A stretch of DNA of 64,000 bases from positions 574,008 to 638,007 of the forward strand of contig NZ_BMDI01000001.1 in the NCBI RefSeq assembly GCF_014635705.1. Direction: 5' to 3'. A program made the position numbers and the translations under genes. This document shows positions 36,792 to 45,687 of this stretch, piece after piece. The stretch comes from Oxalicibacterium faecigallinarum. GTDB taxonomy: Bacteria > Pseudomonadota > Gammaproteobacteria > Burkholderiales > Burkholderiaceae_D. How positions within the stretch are numbered: the stretch's first letter is position 1; every line of letters begins with the position of its first letter. The notes below the pieces were generated by a model, which was given only the letters and a program-made list of their open reading frames with translations, did no database searches and was not told the DNA's origin.

Positions 36792-38282
36792 ATGAAGAAT
36801 CTGATTGCCACGTTATCCCTGATCGCCTTGCTTGGCGGTTGTGCGGACATGGGGCATATCCAGCCCCGTGCAACTGCTTTGGATGCAGACACACTGTCAG
36901 GCGGCGCGCAGTTTGCGCGCAACGTGGCCGCCAATACATGGCCGTGTGAGCGATGGTGGCAGGCTTACCATGATCCGCAACTGGATGCACTGATCCAGCG
37001 TGCGTTACAGGATAGTCCCGGACTGCGGGAAGCCTACGCCCGATCGCGCCAGGCTGCATCCATGACCGGCCTGGCTGAAGCAGCCGGCAAGCCGACGCTG
37101 GAAGCAAAGATGTCGTTACGTCGCGAACTGTTTTCAGAACATGATTTTATTCCCGCGCCAGAGGCAGGCAATTATGCGTGGTACAACCGTGTGGCGCTCG
37201 AAGCAGGCTATGACCTGGATCTGTGGGGCAAACATCGCGATGCGTTGGCGGCCTCTCTCGCTGAAAAGCAGGTAGCGGATGCGGAGGCGCAGCTTGCCCG
37301 GCTGACGCTGGAACAGGCAATCGTGCGGAGTTACGTGGATCTTTCCCTTGCGCATACGTTGAAAGACATGGCGGAAGAACGGCTCGTACATCGAAAACAA
37401 GCGGTTGCTGTCATGCACAGGCGACTGACCGCAGGACTGGCGAGTGAGGTCGAGGCAACGCAACTGGATGCGACCTTGCCACCGCTGCAGCTGGAAATCG
37501 AAAATCAGGAAGAGCGCATCACGCTACTCCACAATCGTCTTGCCGCTTTGACGGGACAGGCACCGCAGGCGGGTGAGCACATTCAGCGTCCTGCCATGCA
37601 ACTTGCTGATGCAAACAACCTGGCATTGCCATCGAATCTGCCTGCCGATCTGCTTGGACGGCGTCCGGATGTACAGGCAAGCCGCTGGAGCGTGGAAGCA
37701 GCTGCCAGAGAAATCAATGTCGCCAAGGCGGCGTTCTATCCGGACATTAACTTGCGCGCATTTATCGGATTTCAGGCCATTGGATTCGGCCGCTTTCTCG
37801 GCGGTGAGTCGTCGGTGCGCGGTGTCGGGCCAGCGATCTCCCTGCCGATTTTTGACGGCGGTGCGCTGCGGGCAAATCTCGGCGCACGTACGGCCGCCTA
37901 TGATGCGGCTGTCGAGCGTTACAACAGTACCTTGCTTCATGCGCTGGAAAGTGTTGCCGGGCGGCTGACGGTGTCACAGTCGGTTGCACGACAACTGCAA
38001 CTGAACAGCAAGGCACTGGCAACGGCCGAGCGTACGCGCATGCTGGCACAAAAGGGCGTTGCTGCCGGCATGACCGACTATCTTGTCCTGCTGGACAGCG
38101 AAGTCAACCTGCTGGCACGCCAGCAGGATCAGGCACGGCTGGTCGCAAGGCAACTGGAAAGCTATGCCGAGTTGATGCTGGCACTTGGTGGCGGCATACA
38201 GCCGCAAGTATCTGCGTCATCCGTACCGACTGAAACAAGCAATTACTCTTCAACCCTAACCGGCAAGGCAGGTCAATCATGA
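36792..38282 (+). CDS. NodT-type efflux outer membrane lipoprotein
   Basis: A 496-residue outer-membrane factor (TolC-like). The N-terminus is a lipoprotein signal with lipobox LLGGC and lipidated Cys-17. Two outer membrane efflux domains follow with the phrases EAGYDLDLWGK and LLGRRPDVQASRW, typical of the NodT/OprM group. It works as the exit duct for the FUSC pump encoded downstream. Its stop overlaps the MarR start (ATGA). The ATG at 36792 is chosen because it gives the signal peptide directly. Confidence 0.93.
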   Translation: MKNLIATLSLIALLGGCADMGHIQPRATALDADTLSGGAQFARNVAANTWPCERWWQAYHDPQLDALIQRALQDSPGLREAYARSRQAASMTGLAEAAGKPTLEAKMSLRRELFSEHDFIPAPEAGNYAWYNRVALEAGYDLDLWGKHRDALAASLAEKQVADAEAQLARLTLEQAIVRSYVDLSLAHTLKDMAEERLVHRKQAVAVMHRRLTAGLASEVEATQLDATLPPLQLEIENQEERITLLHNRLAALTGQAPQAGEHIQRPAMQLADANNLALPSNLPADLLGRRPDVQASRWSVEAAAREINVAKAAFYPDINLRAFIGFQAIGFGRFLGGESSVRGVGPAISLPIFDGGALRANLGARTAAYDAAVERYNSTLLHALESVAGRLTVSQSVARQLQLNSKALATAERTRMLAQKGVAAGMTDYLVLLDSEVNLLARQQDQARLVARQLESYAELMLALGGGIQPQVSASSVPTETSNYSSTLTGKAGQS

Positions 38283-38770
38283 ACTCGTTTGAAAAAACCG
38301 ATCATCGGATCGCTCGCTGCACGGAGCGCATGCCGGATTACCCGACGCAACTGGTCACACTGAACCGGCTGGCATATCACCTTCAAAAGCGTACTCAGGA
38401 TCAACTGAATGCCGCCATGAAAAAGCATGGCATGACGACGGTCAGCTATACCGTGCTGATGGTGTTGTATGGTTCGGATGACGAAACGCAGCGTGCATCG
38501 GAATTGAGCGATGCTTGCTCCGAAAAGCCGGCAAATCTGACACGCATCTGTGATGACCTGGAAAAACAGGGCTTGATCAAGCGCCGATTCAGTGTCGAAG
38601 ACAGACGTAGTGTCGTTATCAGTCTGACGGCTGCTGGTCGCAAGCGTGTTGAGCAGATCGCGCCGGAATACTGGGCCATTCTGCACAAAACATATGACAG
38701 CATCGCTGCCAGTGACCTGAAAAAACACGAAACGCTGTTGCGTCAGCAGCTCGTCAATCTGGATGCCTGA
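38279..38770 (+). CDS. MarR family regulator inside the efflux operon
   Basis: A 163-residue winged-helix protein. Its core includes YTVLMVLYG, ASELSDACSEKPANLTRICDDLEKQGLIKR and the wing SVEDRRSVVISLT. It lies second in the operon, overlapping the outer membrane gene by four bases and ending two bases before the FUSC gene. The likely site is the palindrome at 36733. The ligand is unknown, though aromatic acids are plausible from the type of pump. Confidence 0.88.
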   Translation: MNSFEKTDHRIARCTERMPDYPTQLVTLNRLAYHLQKRTQDQLNAAMKKHGMTTVSYTVLMVLYGSDDETQRASELSDACSEKPANLTRICDDLEKQGLIKRRFSVEDRRSVVISLTAAGRKRVEQIAPEYWAILHKTYDSIAASDLKKHETLLRQQLVNLDA

Positions 38771-38772
38771 TC

Positions 38773-40989
38773 ATGTCCGGCCCGCGTCCATCCAGCTTGC
38801 ATCAGCAAGCATCATGGCAGCGCCATGCATGGCGCGGTATCAGACGCATGGTGCAGGACTGGACCGATACGGAAGGACAACGCTGGATTTTTGTTGTCAA
38901 GACCGTTCTGGCCGCATTTCTGGCTTTATGGATCGCGTTCCGTCTCGGATTTGATTCGCCACGAAGCGCCATGATGACGGTGTTCATCGTGGCACTTCCC
39001 AGTAGCGGTATGGCACTGGAAAAAAGTATCTATCGTTTGCTTGGTACGCTGGTCGGTTGTGTGGTTTCACTCGCGATTGTCGGCATGTTTCCCCAACAGC
39101 CTTTGTTGCTGTTTCTGACTCTGGCTTTATGGATCGGACTGTGTACCAGTGGCTCGGCGATGTTGCGCAATGCACGTTCTTACGGCTTCGTACTCGCTGG
39201 TTATACCGCCTGCATGATTACCTTGCCAGCGATCGAAGCACCGTTGCATGTATTTGATCTGGCGGTTTCACGCGCTACCGAAATTACCGTCGGCATTTTG
39301 TGTGCGGCCTTTGTCAGTGATGCGATTTTTCCGCGTCACCAGAGTGATCAACTGGTACAAGCGGTACGCGGGCTGTATCGCAATGTCACCCAGCTCTGTC
39401 ACGATGCCATGCAGGACACGATCAGCGATACACAAATGGAGCGTCTGCATCTGCAGTTTGCTGCCGAAGTAGCCGCCCTGGAGTCCGGCCGTGCTGCTTC
39501 CTGGTTTGAAGCCGGTGATGTGCGTAATCGCAGCCATCAGCTGCATGCCTTCAATGCGTCGGCCATGGTTGCACTGACTACATTTCATACGCTGCACCGC
39601 TTGATGCAGCGCCTGCGCGCACAACAGAACACACGTGTGCCAGAGATGATGCAGCCGCTCTATGACGAGTTATCGCAAGCCCTTCTGGTTGGTGAGCAAC
39701 CGGCACGCAATGCAGCGGAAGCGGGCACAAGCCGTGTCCGTCTTGCTGCCTTGTCGCAGGCATTGCCACAGCGATTGGCGCAACTGCGAACAGATTTTTC
39801 TGACATGCCATCCCTACATGAGGATGCGCTGGCGATGGAAACAGCGCTGGAGTTGTTTCAGCGCTTTCATGCCGAGTTGCTGCAGATGGTGACGGACTAC
39901 CACGCGCTCTCCGGGAAGTTGTCGCTGATCCCCAAGGGGCAGCAGCGAAAAATTCTTTCCTACCGGCCCAGCACGCCACCCATGATTGCGCTGGCGGCAG
40001 GGCTGCGCAGTGCCAGCGCCTTGCTGATTCTTGCACTTGCCTGGTATGCGCTGAACTGGCCGAGCGCCGTGGGTGCCGTCATCATCGCCGTCATCTTTTG
40101 TGGATTGGCGTCGTCATCACCGGATCCGGATGGCTTGATTCGTCAGACGACCGTCGGCTTTACGCTTGCCGTGCCCTTTGCTTTCTTTTGCGCCTTCTTC
40201 ATGCTGAATCACGTCGAAGGCTATCTGATGCTGATTCTTGCCATGCTGCCGTTTCTTCTCATTGGTGCTTATCTCAGCACGTGGAAGAAAATCGCCGGTA
40301 TTGGTATTGGCTTCAACCTGATGTTTGCACAAATGATCGCACCCGAAAACATGATGCGCTTCGATGTGGTGACCTTCCTCAACGACAGCATGGCGCAAGT
40401 GCTTGGCCTGATTCTGGCGGCGCTGATGTTTGCGTTGATCCTGCCGGAACACCGTCAGGGATCGCGCCGGCATATCGCCAGCGCGCTATGGGAAGAGGCT
40501 TTGCATCTTTGCGTCGGCAACAAGCCGGATCTGCGTCATCATTTTGAGAGCAGGGTACGTGATCTGCTGAATCAGCTCAACATGGGCATTCGTGGTACGG
40601 CAGATGCGGCAACACGTCTCACGCTGAGCCAAGCCGTGACCTTGCTGGAGATTGGTCATGCGATTCTGGATTTGCGGGATGTGCGCGCGCAACTGACGCA
40701 AGACGATGCAGCCGGCAAGGCGCTGGATACATGCATTGACCGTCTTGCCAGCTATTTCCGCAGTCAAGGGAAAGACAGTACCGAGCAGGCGCTATCGGGA
40801 ACACAAGACGCGGGTCGGATTGTCCGTCAGTCATTACAACAGGATGACGCGGATGCGAAAGGCAAACGTCTGTGGCAACGCGCCTTGACTGACTTGCACA
40901 TGATTCATGCATCCTTGCTCGACAGTACGTTACCGGCCGCGGATGCAAACACCGAACCATCCGATCAGGAGCAAGCTCATGCCACGTGA
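38773..40989 (+). CDS. FUSC family inner-membrane efflux transporter (AaeB-like)
   Basis: A 738-residue protein with two sets of membrane helices (about 42-185 and 398-560) and cytoplasmic helical regions between and after, the FUSC/AaeB arrangement. It contains SPRSAMMTVFIVALPSSGMALEKS and the repeat LNWPSAVGAVIIAVIFCG. In E. coli AaeB exports p-hydroxybenzoate and related aromatic acids with AaeA. The DUF1656 gene overlaps its end by 11 bases. Confidence 0.9.
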   Translation: MSGPRPSSLHQQASWQRHAWRGIRRMVQDWTDTEGQRWIFVVKTVLAAFLALWIAFRLGFDSPRSAMMTVFIVALPSSGMALEKSIYRLLGTLVGCVVSLAIVGMFPQQPLLLFLTLALWIGLCTSGSAMLRNARSYGFVLAGYTACMITLPAIEAPLHVFDLAVSRATEITVGILCAAFVSDAIFPRHQSDQLVQAVRGLYRNVTQLCHDAMQDTISDTQMERLHLQFAAEVAALESGRAASWFEAGDVRNRSHQLHAFNASAMVALTTFHTLHRLMQRLRAQQNTRVPEMMQPLYDELSQALLVGEQPARNAAEAGTSRVRLAALSQALPQRLAQLRTDFSDMPSLHEDALAMETALELFQRFHAELLQMVTDYHALSGKLSLIPKGQQRKILSYRPSTPPMIALAAGLRSASALLILALAWYALNWPSAVGAVIIAVIFCGLASSSPDPDGLIRQTTVGFTLAVPFAFFCAFFMLNHVEGYLMLILAMLPFLLIGAYLSTWKKIAGIGIGFNLMFAQMIAPENMMRFDVVTFLNDSMAQVLGLILAALMFALILPEHRQGSRRHIASALWEEALHLCVGNKPDLRHHFESRVRDLLNQLNMGIRGTADAATRLTLSQAVTLLEIGHAILDLRDVRAQLTQDDAAGKALDTCIDRLASYFRSQGKDSTEQALSGTQDAGRIVRQSLQQDDADAKGKRLWQRALTDLHMIHASLLDSTLPAADANTEPSDQEQAHAT

Positions 40990-41179
40990 AATTTCCTTAT
41001 TCGGCATTCTGATGCCGTCTCTGCTGGTGGTGTTTTTGCTGAGCGCCGCGATTCATGTCGGCATCGACTGGTTGTGTGGTCATTTCGGCGTGTATCGCCA
41101 TGTCTGGCATCGCTCCTTGTTTCGCTTGTCCTTGCTGGTGTGTATTTTTGGCGCTGTCGCGCTGCTGATTTATCGATGA
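40979..41179 (+). CDS. DUF1656 small membrane protein (AaeX-like)
   Basis: A 66-residue protein with two membrane helices (about 10-30 and 45-63). It begins MPREISLFGILMPSLLV, the typical DUF1656 start. It accompanies AaeA/AaeB-type pumps in many proteobacteria; its exact function is not known. Its ribosome-binding site (AGGAG) and start lie inside the FUSC gene end. The longer upstream frame was rejected on this basis. Confidence 0.88.
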   Translation: MPREISLFGILMPSLLVVFLLSAAIHVGIDWLCGHFGVYRHVWHRSLFRLSLLVCIFGAVALLIYR

Positions 41180-41188
41180 GAGTTTGTC

Positions 41189-42085
41189 ATGCGTACCTCC
41201 GTTTACCTTCGTTACCTGATTACCGCAGCGTTTCTGCTCATGGCCGTGTTGTTCGGCAAATATCTGTGGGATGACAATATGACGTCGCCCTGGACACGCG
41301 ATGGACGTATCAAGGCCGACATCATTCACATTGCACCGGACGTATCGGGTGTCGTGACGCAGGTTGCCGTGCACGACAATCAGTTCGTTCGCAAAGGGGA
41401 TATTCTTTTCACCATTGATAGAGAGCGCTATCAGCATGCGCTGAGCGAGGCACAGGCATTTCTGGCTGCGCAGCAGTCAGAAAAGACGATGCGGGGCAGG
41501 GAAGCTGCACGTCGTCAGGGACTCGATGCGGCAATCGTCACCAGCGAAAACCGTGAGGCGGCAACGTCACTGGCTTCCGCTGCCGCGGCACGCTATCAGG
41601 CGGCTGCAGCCGCACGCGATGTGGCGCAACTCAATCTCGCACGTACGGAAGTACGTGCACCGGTGGATGGCTTTGTGACCAATCTGCATGTTCATACCGG
41701 CGACTATGCGGCAAACGGTAGCGCGCAACTGGCGCTGATTGACAGCCATTCTTTCTATGTCAGCGGCTACTTTGAAGAAACAAAGCTGCCTTATCTGGCG
41801 GTCGGCGATACAGTGGAAGTCCGTCTGATGAGTAGCGAACGGATCCTGCGCGGTCATATCGACAGCGTCGCACGCGGGATCACGGATCGTGACGGACCCA
41901 CAGGCAAGGAACTGCTGGCCGATGTCAATCCCACCTTTAACTGGGTACGGCTGGCACAGCGTATTCCGGTCAGAATCCAGCTGGACCACCCGGACGATAT
42001 GCAGGACCTGATCGCCGGCATGACGTGTACGGTGACCGTGCTGCAAGGTCACACCGAGCGTCACGCGCAAAGCAAGGGCGGCTGA
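41189..42085 (+). CDS. HlyD-type periplasmic adaptor of the efflux pump (AaeA-like)
   Basis: A 298-residue membrane fusion protein. An N-terminal membrane anchor (about 9-25) precedes the biotinyl-lipoyl half IAPDVSGVVTQVAVHDNQFVRKG-like block, a short helical hairpin (about 85-150), the second lipoyl half with VRAPVDGFVTNLHVHTG, and a beta-barrel with YVSGYFEETKL. It bridges the FUSC pump and the outer membrane factor. The last gene of the operon, it converges with cbpM. Confidence 0.92.
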   Translation: MRTSVYLRYLITAAFLLMAVLFGKYLWDDNMTSPWTRDGRIKADIIHIAPDVSGVVTQVAVHDNQFVRKGDILFTIDRERYQHALSEAQAFLAAQQSEKTMRGREAARRQGLDAAIVTSENREAATSLASAAAARYQAAAAARDVAQLNLARTEVRAPVDGFVTNLHVHTGDYAANGSAQLALIDSHSFYVSGYFEETKLPYLAVGDTVEVRLMSSERILRGHIDSVARGITDRDGPTGKELLADVNPTFNWVRLAQRIPVRIQLDHPDDMQDLIAGMTCTVTVLQGHTERHAQSKGG

Positions 42086-42097
42086 GGCGGTCGGGAT

Positions 42098-42415
42098 TCA
42101 GGATCGGCCAAGACGCGCGATCTGTGCGTGCAAGGCATCGATCTGCTCCATCAGATCCAGCGCCAGCGCAATCCCCGAGGGATTGACATCCATTTCTTCC
42201 GCCAACTGGCGCGCCAGTCTGGCGCGGCGCAGCATGATGCCGTTGAAGCGCCACTCCTGCGGTCGTTTGCCCACCGGCGCAAGGACGCCTTCATAGACCC
42301 AGCTTTCAATCACCTCGTTAGAGGTATTGCAACTGCGGCACAGATCGGTGAGCGTTAGCGTGATCTCCTCATCGATGACCTGTGCTTTTACTTGGCGAAT
42401 TATCGTGTCATTCAT
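42098..42415 (-). CDS. cbpM: Chaperone modulator CbpM
   Basis: A 105-residue MerR-like helix-turn-helix protein. In E. coli CbpM binds the J domain of CbpA and inhibits it. Here the helix-turn-helix part has LTLTDLCRSCNTSNEVIESWVYEG, split by two cysteines, followed by RRARLARQLAEEMDVNPSGIALALDLMEQI-type helices. The start (MNDTIIRQV) is set 10 bases after the cbpA stop with a GGAG-type site. Confidence 0.9.
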   Translation of the reverse strand: MNDTIIRQVKAQVIDEEITLTLTDLCRSCNTSNEVIESWVYEGVLAPVGKRPQEWRFNGIMLRRARLARQLAEEMDVNPSGIALALDLMEQIDALHAQIARLGRS

Positions 42416-42425
42416 GGCGGTCTCC

Positions 42426-43361
42426 TCAGGATGCGGCACGCGGATTAAACGCAAAGGCCGCGGCGAATGCCCGATAGGCCTGACGTTCATCTTCGCTGTT
42501 GGCAGGCGGCAAGACAATGGACAGCACCGCATACAGGTCGCCGGCCTCCTTGCCGGGGATTCCCTTTCCTTTCAAACGCAGTTTCTTTCCAGCTGCAGAG
42601 TTGGCCGGAATACTGAGTTCGACCGTGCCGCTTGGTGTCGGTACGGAGACATGTGCACCAAGTGCCGCTTCCCACGGGGCAAGATGAACATCCGTGTAGA
42701 CGTCTCGTCCATCCACGCGATAGTGCGGGTGAGGGCGGAAGCTGATTTCAAGATAAAGATCGCCCGTTTTACCGCCATTCAAGCCGGTGCCACCCTGACC
42801 GCTAAGGCGCAGGCTCTGGCCGGCACACATGCCTTTGGGAATGGAAACACGGAGCGTGCGTTCACGCTGCACTGTGCGGCCGTTGCTATCCGTCTCCGGC
42901 AGGCGTAGCGAGATGGCGCGTTCAGCGCCGTGATAGGCATCTTCCAGGTCGATCTGGATTTTGGCGTGCACATCCTCACCGGGCATTTGCATGTTGCGTC
43001 TCCCGCCGCGTGTGAAGCCATGACCAGCTTGCTGACTGAACATCTGTTCAAAGAAATCACCGAAGTCCATGCCATCGAAGCCGCCCTGGCTACGGAAATC
43101 AAATCCGCCGCTGCCTGGAGGCGGCTGAAAATCCTGACCGTTCTGCCAGTTGGCACCCAGCTGATCGTAGGAAGTTCTGGATTCCGGGTCTTTCAGTACC
43201 TTGTATGCTTCACCGACTTCCTTGAAGCGTGTTTCCGCATCCGGCTCTTTGCTGACGTCCGGATGGTATTTACGCGCCAGCTTACGGTAGGCGTTCTTGA
43301 TGTCGTCCTGTGTGGCATCACGCTGGACGCCAAGTGTTTCATAGTAGTCCTTGAATTTCAT
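42426..43361 (-). CDS. cbpA: Curved DNA-binding protein / co-chaperone CbpA
   Basis: A 311-residue J-domain protein. The J domain has MKFKDYYETLGV, KYHPD and FKEVGEAYKVL; a Gly/Phe/Met-rich linker (about 85-120) and two client-binding sandwiches with GQSLRLSGQGG and KKLRLKGKGIPG follow. CbpA works with DnaK and also binds curved DNA in E. coli. It is followed by cbpM, as in enterobacteria, and is closely similar to the protein at 29696-30652. Confidence 0.93.
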   Translation of the reverse strand: MKFKDYYETLGVQRDATQDDIKNAYRKLARKYHPDVSKEPDAETRFKEVGEAYKVLKDPESRTSYDQLGANWQNGQDFQPPPGSGGFDFRSQGGFDGMDFGDFFEQMFSQQAGHGFTRGGRRNMQMPGEDVHAKIQIDLEDAYHGAERAISLRLPETDSNGRTVQRERTLRVSIPKGMCAGQSLRLSGQGGTGLNGGKTGDLYLEISFRPHPHYRVDGRDVYTDVHLAPWEAALGAHVSVPTPSGTVELSIPANSAAGKKLRLKGKGIPGKEAGDLYAVLSIVLPPANSEDERQAYRAFAAAFAFNPRAAS

Positions 43362-43467
43362 GTCAGACCCTTAATGGTGAAGGTTGCTGAGCAGCGAAAG
43401 CATGTCTCAACCGAATGCTCGTTAGATGAGGCCTGCCGGTCCTGCTTCAAGAATTTGTCGGACCGCC

Positions 43468-44166
43468 TCATACTACGGTCCCGAATAAATGACCAATGGC
43501 TGCGGTAATGGCCATGGCGGCAGCACCCCATACACCGACACGCAAGGCGGCACGCTGAATCGGTGCGCCGCCTGCTGCAGCGGCCAGGGAACCAAGAATC
43601 AGCAAGAAAAGCAGGGAAGTCAGCGCCAGCGCAGGAATCAGCCATGCTCCGGGTACCACCAACGCCGTTATCAGCGGCAGTGCGGCACCGGAAGAAAACG
43701 TGATGGCCGAGGTGACTGCAGCCTGAAATGGCCGCGCCATGCCGCTGTCGTATATGCCCAGTTCATCACGCGCATGGGCGCGCAATGCATCGTGCGCGGT
43801 CAGTTGCCGGGCAACCTGATACGCTAGGTCGGGCGAGACACCACGATTGATGTAGATGCCGGTGAGTTCCCGTAACTCTGCGTCCGGCTGAGTGCGCAGT
43901 TCCTCACGTTCGATGATGAGATCGGAATGCTCTGCGTCGGCTTGTGAGCTGACGGAAACATATTCGCCGGCCGCCATCGACATCGCCCCGGCAACCAGTG
44001 CGGCAATGCCGGCGGTCAGCAATGCCTCGTGCGTCGCTTGCGCTGCAGCAACGCCCAGTAACAGACAGGCGGTGGAAATGATGCCGTCGTTGGCACCCAG
44101 AACGGCAGCGCGTAACCAGCCAGCGCGATGACTGTAGTGTTTTTCTTTGTGAGAGCGGCCAAACAT
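43468..44166 (-). CDS. VIT1/CCC1 family membrane protein
   Basis: A 232-residue protein with five predicted membrane helices. It has LGANDGIISTACLLLGV, the AAGEYVSVSSQADAE motif and FSSGAALPLITA, all hallmarks of the vacuolar iron/manganese transporter family. The cytoplasmic loop (about 70-135) is rich in acidic residues, fitting a metal-binding domain. Direction and metal in bacteria are not proven. A GGGAG site precedes ATG 44166; the longer frame upstream was not used. Confidence 0.9.
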   Translation of the reverse strand: MFGRSHKEKHYSHRAGWLRAAVLGANDGIISTACLLLGVAAAQATHEALLTAGIAALVAGAMSMAAGEYVSVSSQADAEHSDLIIEREELRTQPDAELRELTGIYINRGVSPDLAYQVARQLTAHDALRAHARDELGIYDSGMARPFQAAVTSAITFSSGAALPLITALVVPGAWLIPALALTSLLFLLILGSLAAAAGGAPIQRAALRVGVWGAAAMAITAAIGHLFGTVV

Positions 44167-44256
44167 GATGAATCTCCCGTAGTTCCTTGCTATCCACCCC
44201 TGTGGTGAGCGTATCGATACGACAAGGATGCCTGATTGGAACAGTCTCCGCACTTT

Positions 44257-44270
44257 TTGATCCATGTCAA
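44257..44270. promoter_or_regulatory. FNR/ANR-like box
   Basis: TTGATCCATGTCAA matches the consensus TTGAT-N4-ATCAA at nine of ten fixed positions. It lies 59 bases before the flavin oxidoreductase start at 44329 and 90 before the divergent VIT gene start. Confidence 0.55.
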
Positions 44271-44328
44271 TCGCCCCCGAACCTGCTTTGCTACAGTCAG
44301 GCATCTCTCTTTTTTCGTGGATACGACT

Positions 44329-45522
44329 GTGCTGCATACCGATTTGCCCAAACTGATCATCAAGAACAAAGCATTGCTTCCCGTTGTACAAGGTGGCATG
44401 GGGGTCGGTGTATCTGCGCATAATCTGGCCGGCAATGTGGCCCTGCTGGGCGGTCTGGGTACGATCTCCAGCGTTGATTTGCGTCGTCATCATCCTGACT
44501 TGATGAAACAGACCGGACAGTCGCGTGACAAGGAAGCGATCAATGCCGCCAATCTGGTCGCACTGGATCGGGAAATCAGGGCAGCGAAACAGAAAGCACA
44601 GGGCAACGGCATGATCGCCGTTAACATCATGCGGGCCGTAGCAGACTATGCTGCCTACGTGAAGCAGTCATGCGAGAGCGGTGCAGATGCAATCGTGGTG
44701 GGGGCCGGCTTGCCGATGGATCTGCCAGAGCTGACAGCAGATTATCCGGATGTGGCGCTGGTTCCGATTCTTTCCGATGTGCGTGGTATCAGCCTGATCC
44801 TGAAAAAATGGATGCGTCGTGACCGCTTGCCCGATGCGATCGTGATTGAAAATCCGCAATTCGCGGCAGGTCATCTCGGGGCGGCGACGATCGATAGCGT
44901 CAATGACCCGCATTTTTCCTTTTCGGTCGTCATTGAAGGAACGCTCGCCTTATTTGATCAACTTGGCATTCCACGTGACCGTATTCCACTGATTGCGGCT
45001 GGTGGTATCTATACGCCGGCGCAAGTAAAAGCCTTGTTGCAACTGGGGGCGAGTGCGGTTCAGCTGGGAACGTCTTTCGCGGTGACGGAAGAGGGGGATG
45101 CGCATCGTGATTTCAAACGCGTGCTGGCAGAAGCACGTGCTGACGATATCGTGACGTTCATGAGTTGTGCCGGCTTGCCGGCACGCGCCGTGCGCACGCC
45201 ATGGCTGATCAACTACCTCGACAAGGAACAGAAGCTGCAAAGCAAAGCCTGTCCCAAGGATTGCACGGTCGGTTTCGATTGTCTGCATCAATGTGGCTGG
45301 CGCGACGGCAATGCCAAGGCAGGCCAGTTTTGCATCGACACGCAGCTGGCATTTGCACTCCAGGGCGATATCAAGCGCGGTTTGTTCTTCCGTAGCGCCG
45401 AACCCCTTCCATTTGGCAGTGCCATTCGCCCGGTGCGTGAGCTGTTTGACTACCTGCTCAACGGAATCCATCCACAGATCGAACAGACATCGCATCCCGC
45501 GCTGCTGATGCAATCGGCCTGA
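44329..45522 (+). CDS. NAD(P)H-dependent flavin oxidoreductase / nitronate monooxygenase family
   Basis: A 397-residue FMN-binding TIM-barrel of the 2-nitropropane dioxygenase-like family. It has the N-terminal VVQGGMGVGVS, GLPMDLPEL, the phosphate-binding IAAGGIYTPAQVKALLQLGA and GTSFAVTEEG. The C-terminal region carries a cysteine group CPKDCTVGFDC...CGW of a sub-branch of this family. The electron donor and substrate are not known. Starts at GTG 44329 or GTG 44317 are both possible. An FNR-like box precedes it. Confidence 0.85.
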   Translation: MLHTDLPKLIIKNKALLPVVQGGMGVGVSAHNLAGNVALLGGLGTISSVDLRRHHPDLMKQTGQSRDKEAINAANLVALDREIRAAKQKAQGNGMIAVNIMRAVADYAAYVKQSCESGADAIVVGAGLPMDLPELTADYPDVALVPILSDVRGISLILKKWMRRDRLPDAIVIENPQFAAGHLGAATIDSVNDPHFSFSVVIEGTLALFDQLGIPRDRIPLIAAGGIYTPAQVKALLQLGASAVQLGTSFAVTEEGDAHRDFKRVLAEARADDIVTFMSCAGLPARAVRTPWLINYLDKEQKLQSKACPKDCTVGFDCLHQCGWRDGNAKAGQFCIDTQLAFALQGDIKRGLFFRSAEPLPFGSAIRPVRELFDYLLNGIHPQIEQTSHPALLMQSA

Positions 45523-45687
45523 GCATGAAACCCAGCGGAGTCTGGCTTGCGGCAGACAGTTCGCATCATCCGCCTGACTGTCATCTATTTCCTACTTGAT
45601 TTAGCGCCGTTGAGGCCGTGACGGCGTCGCTCAACTAGTCTATTCTCACTGACCATCAGACTCGGTACGATAGTACCGACCATAAAA

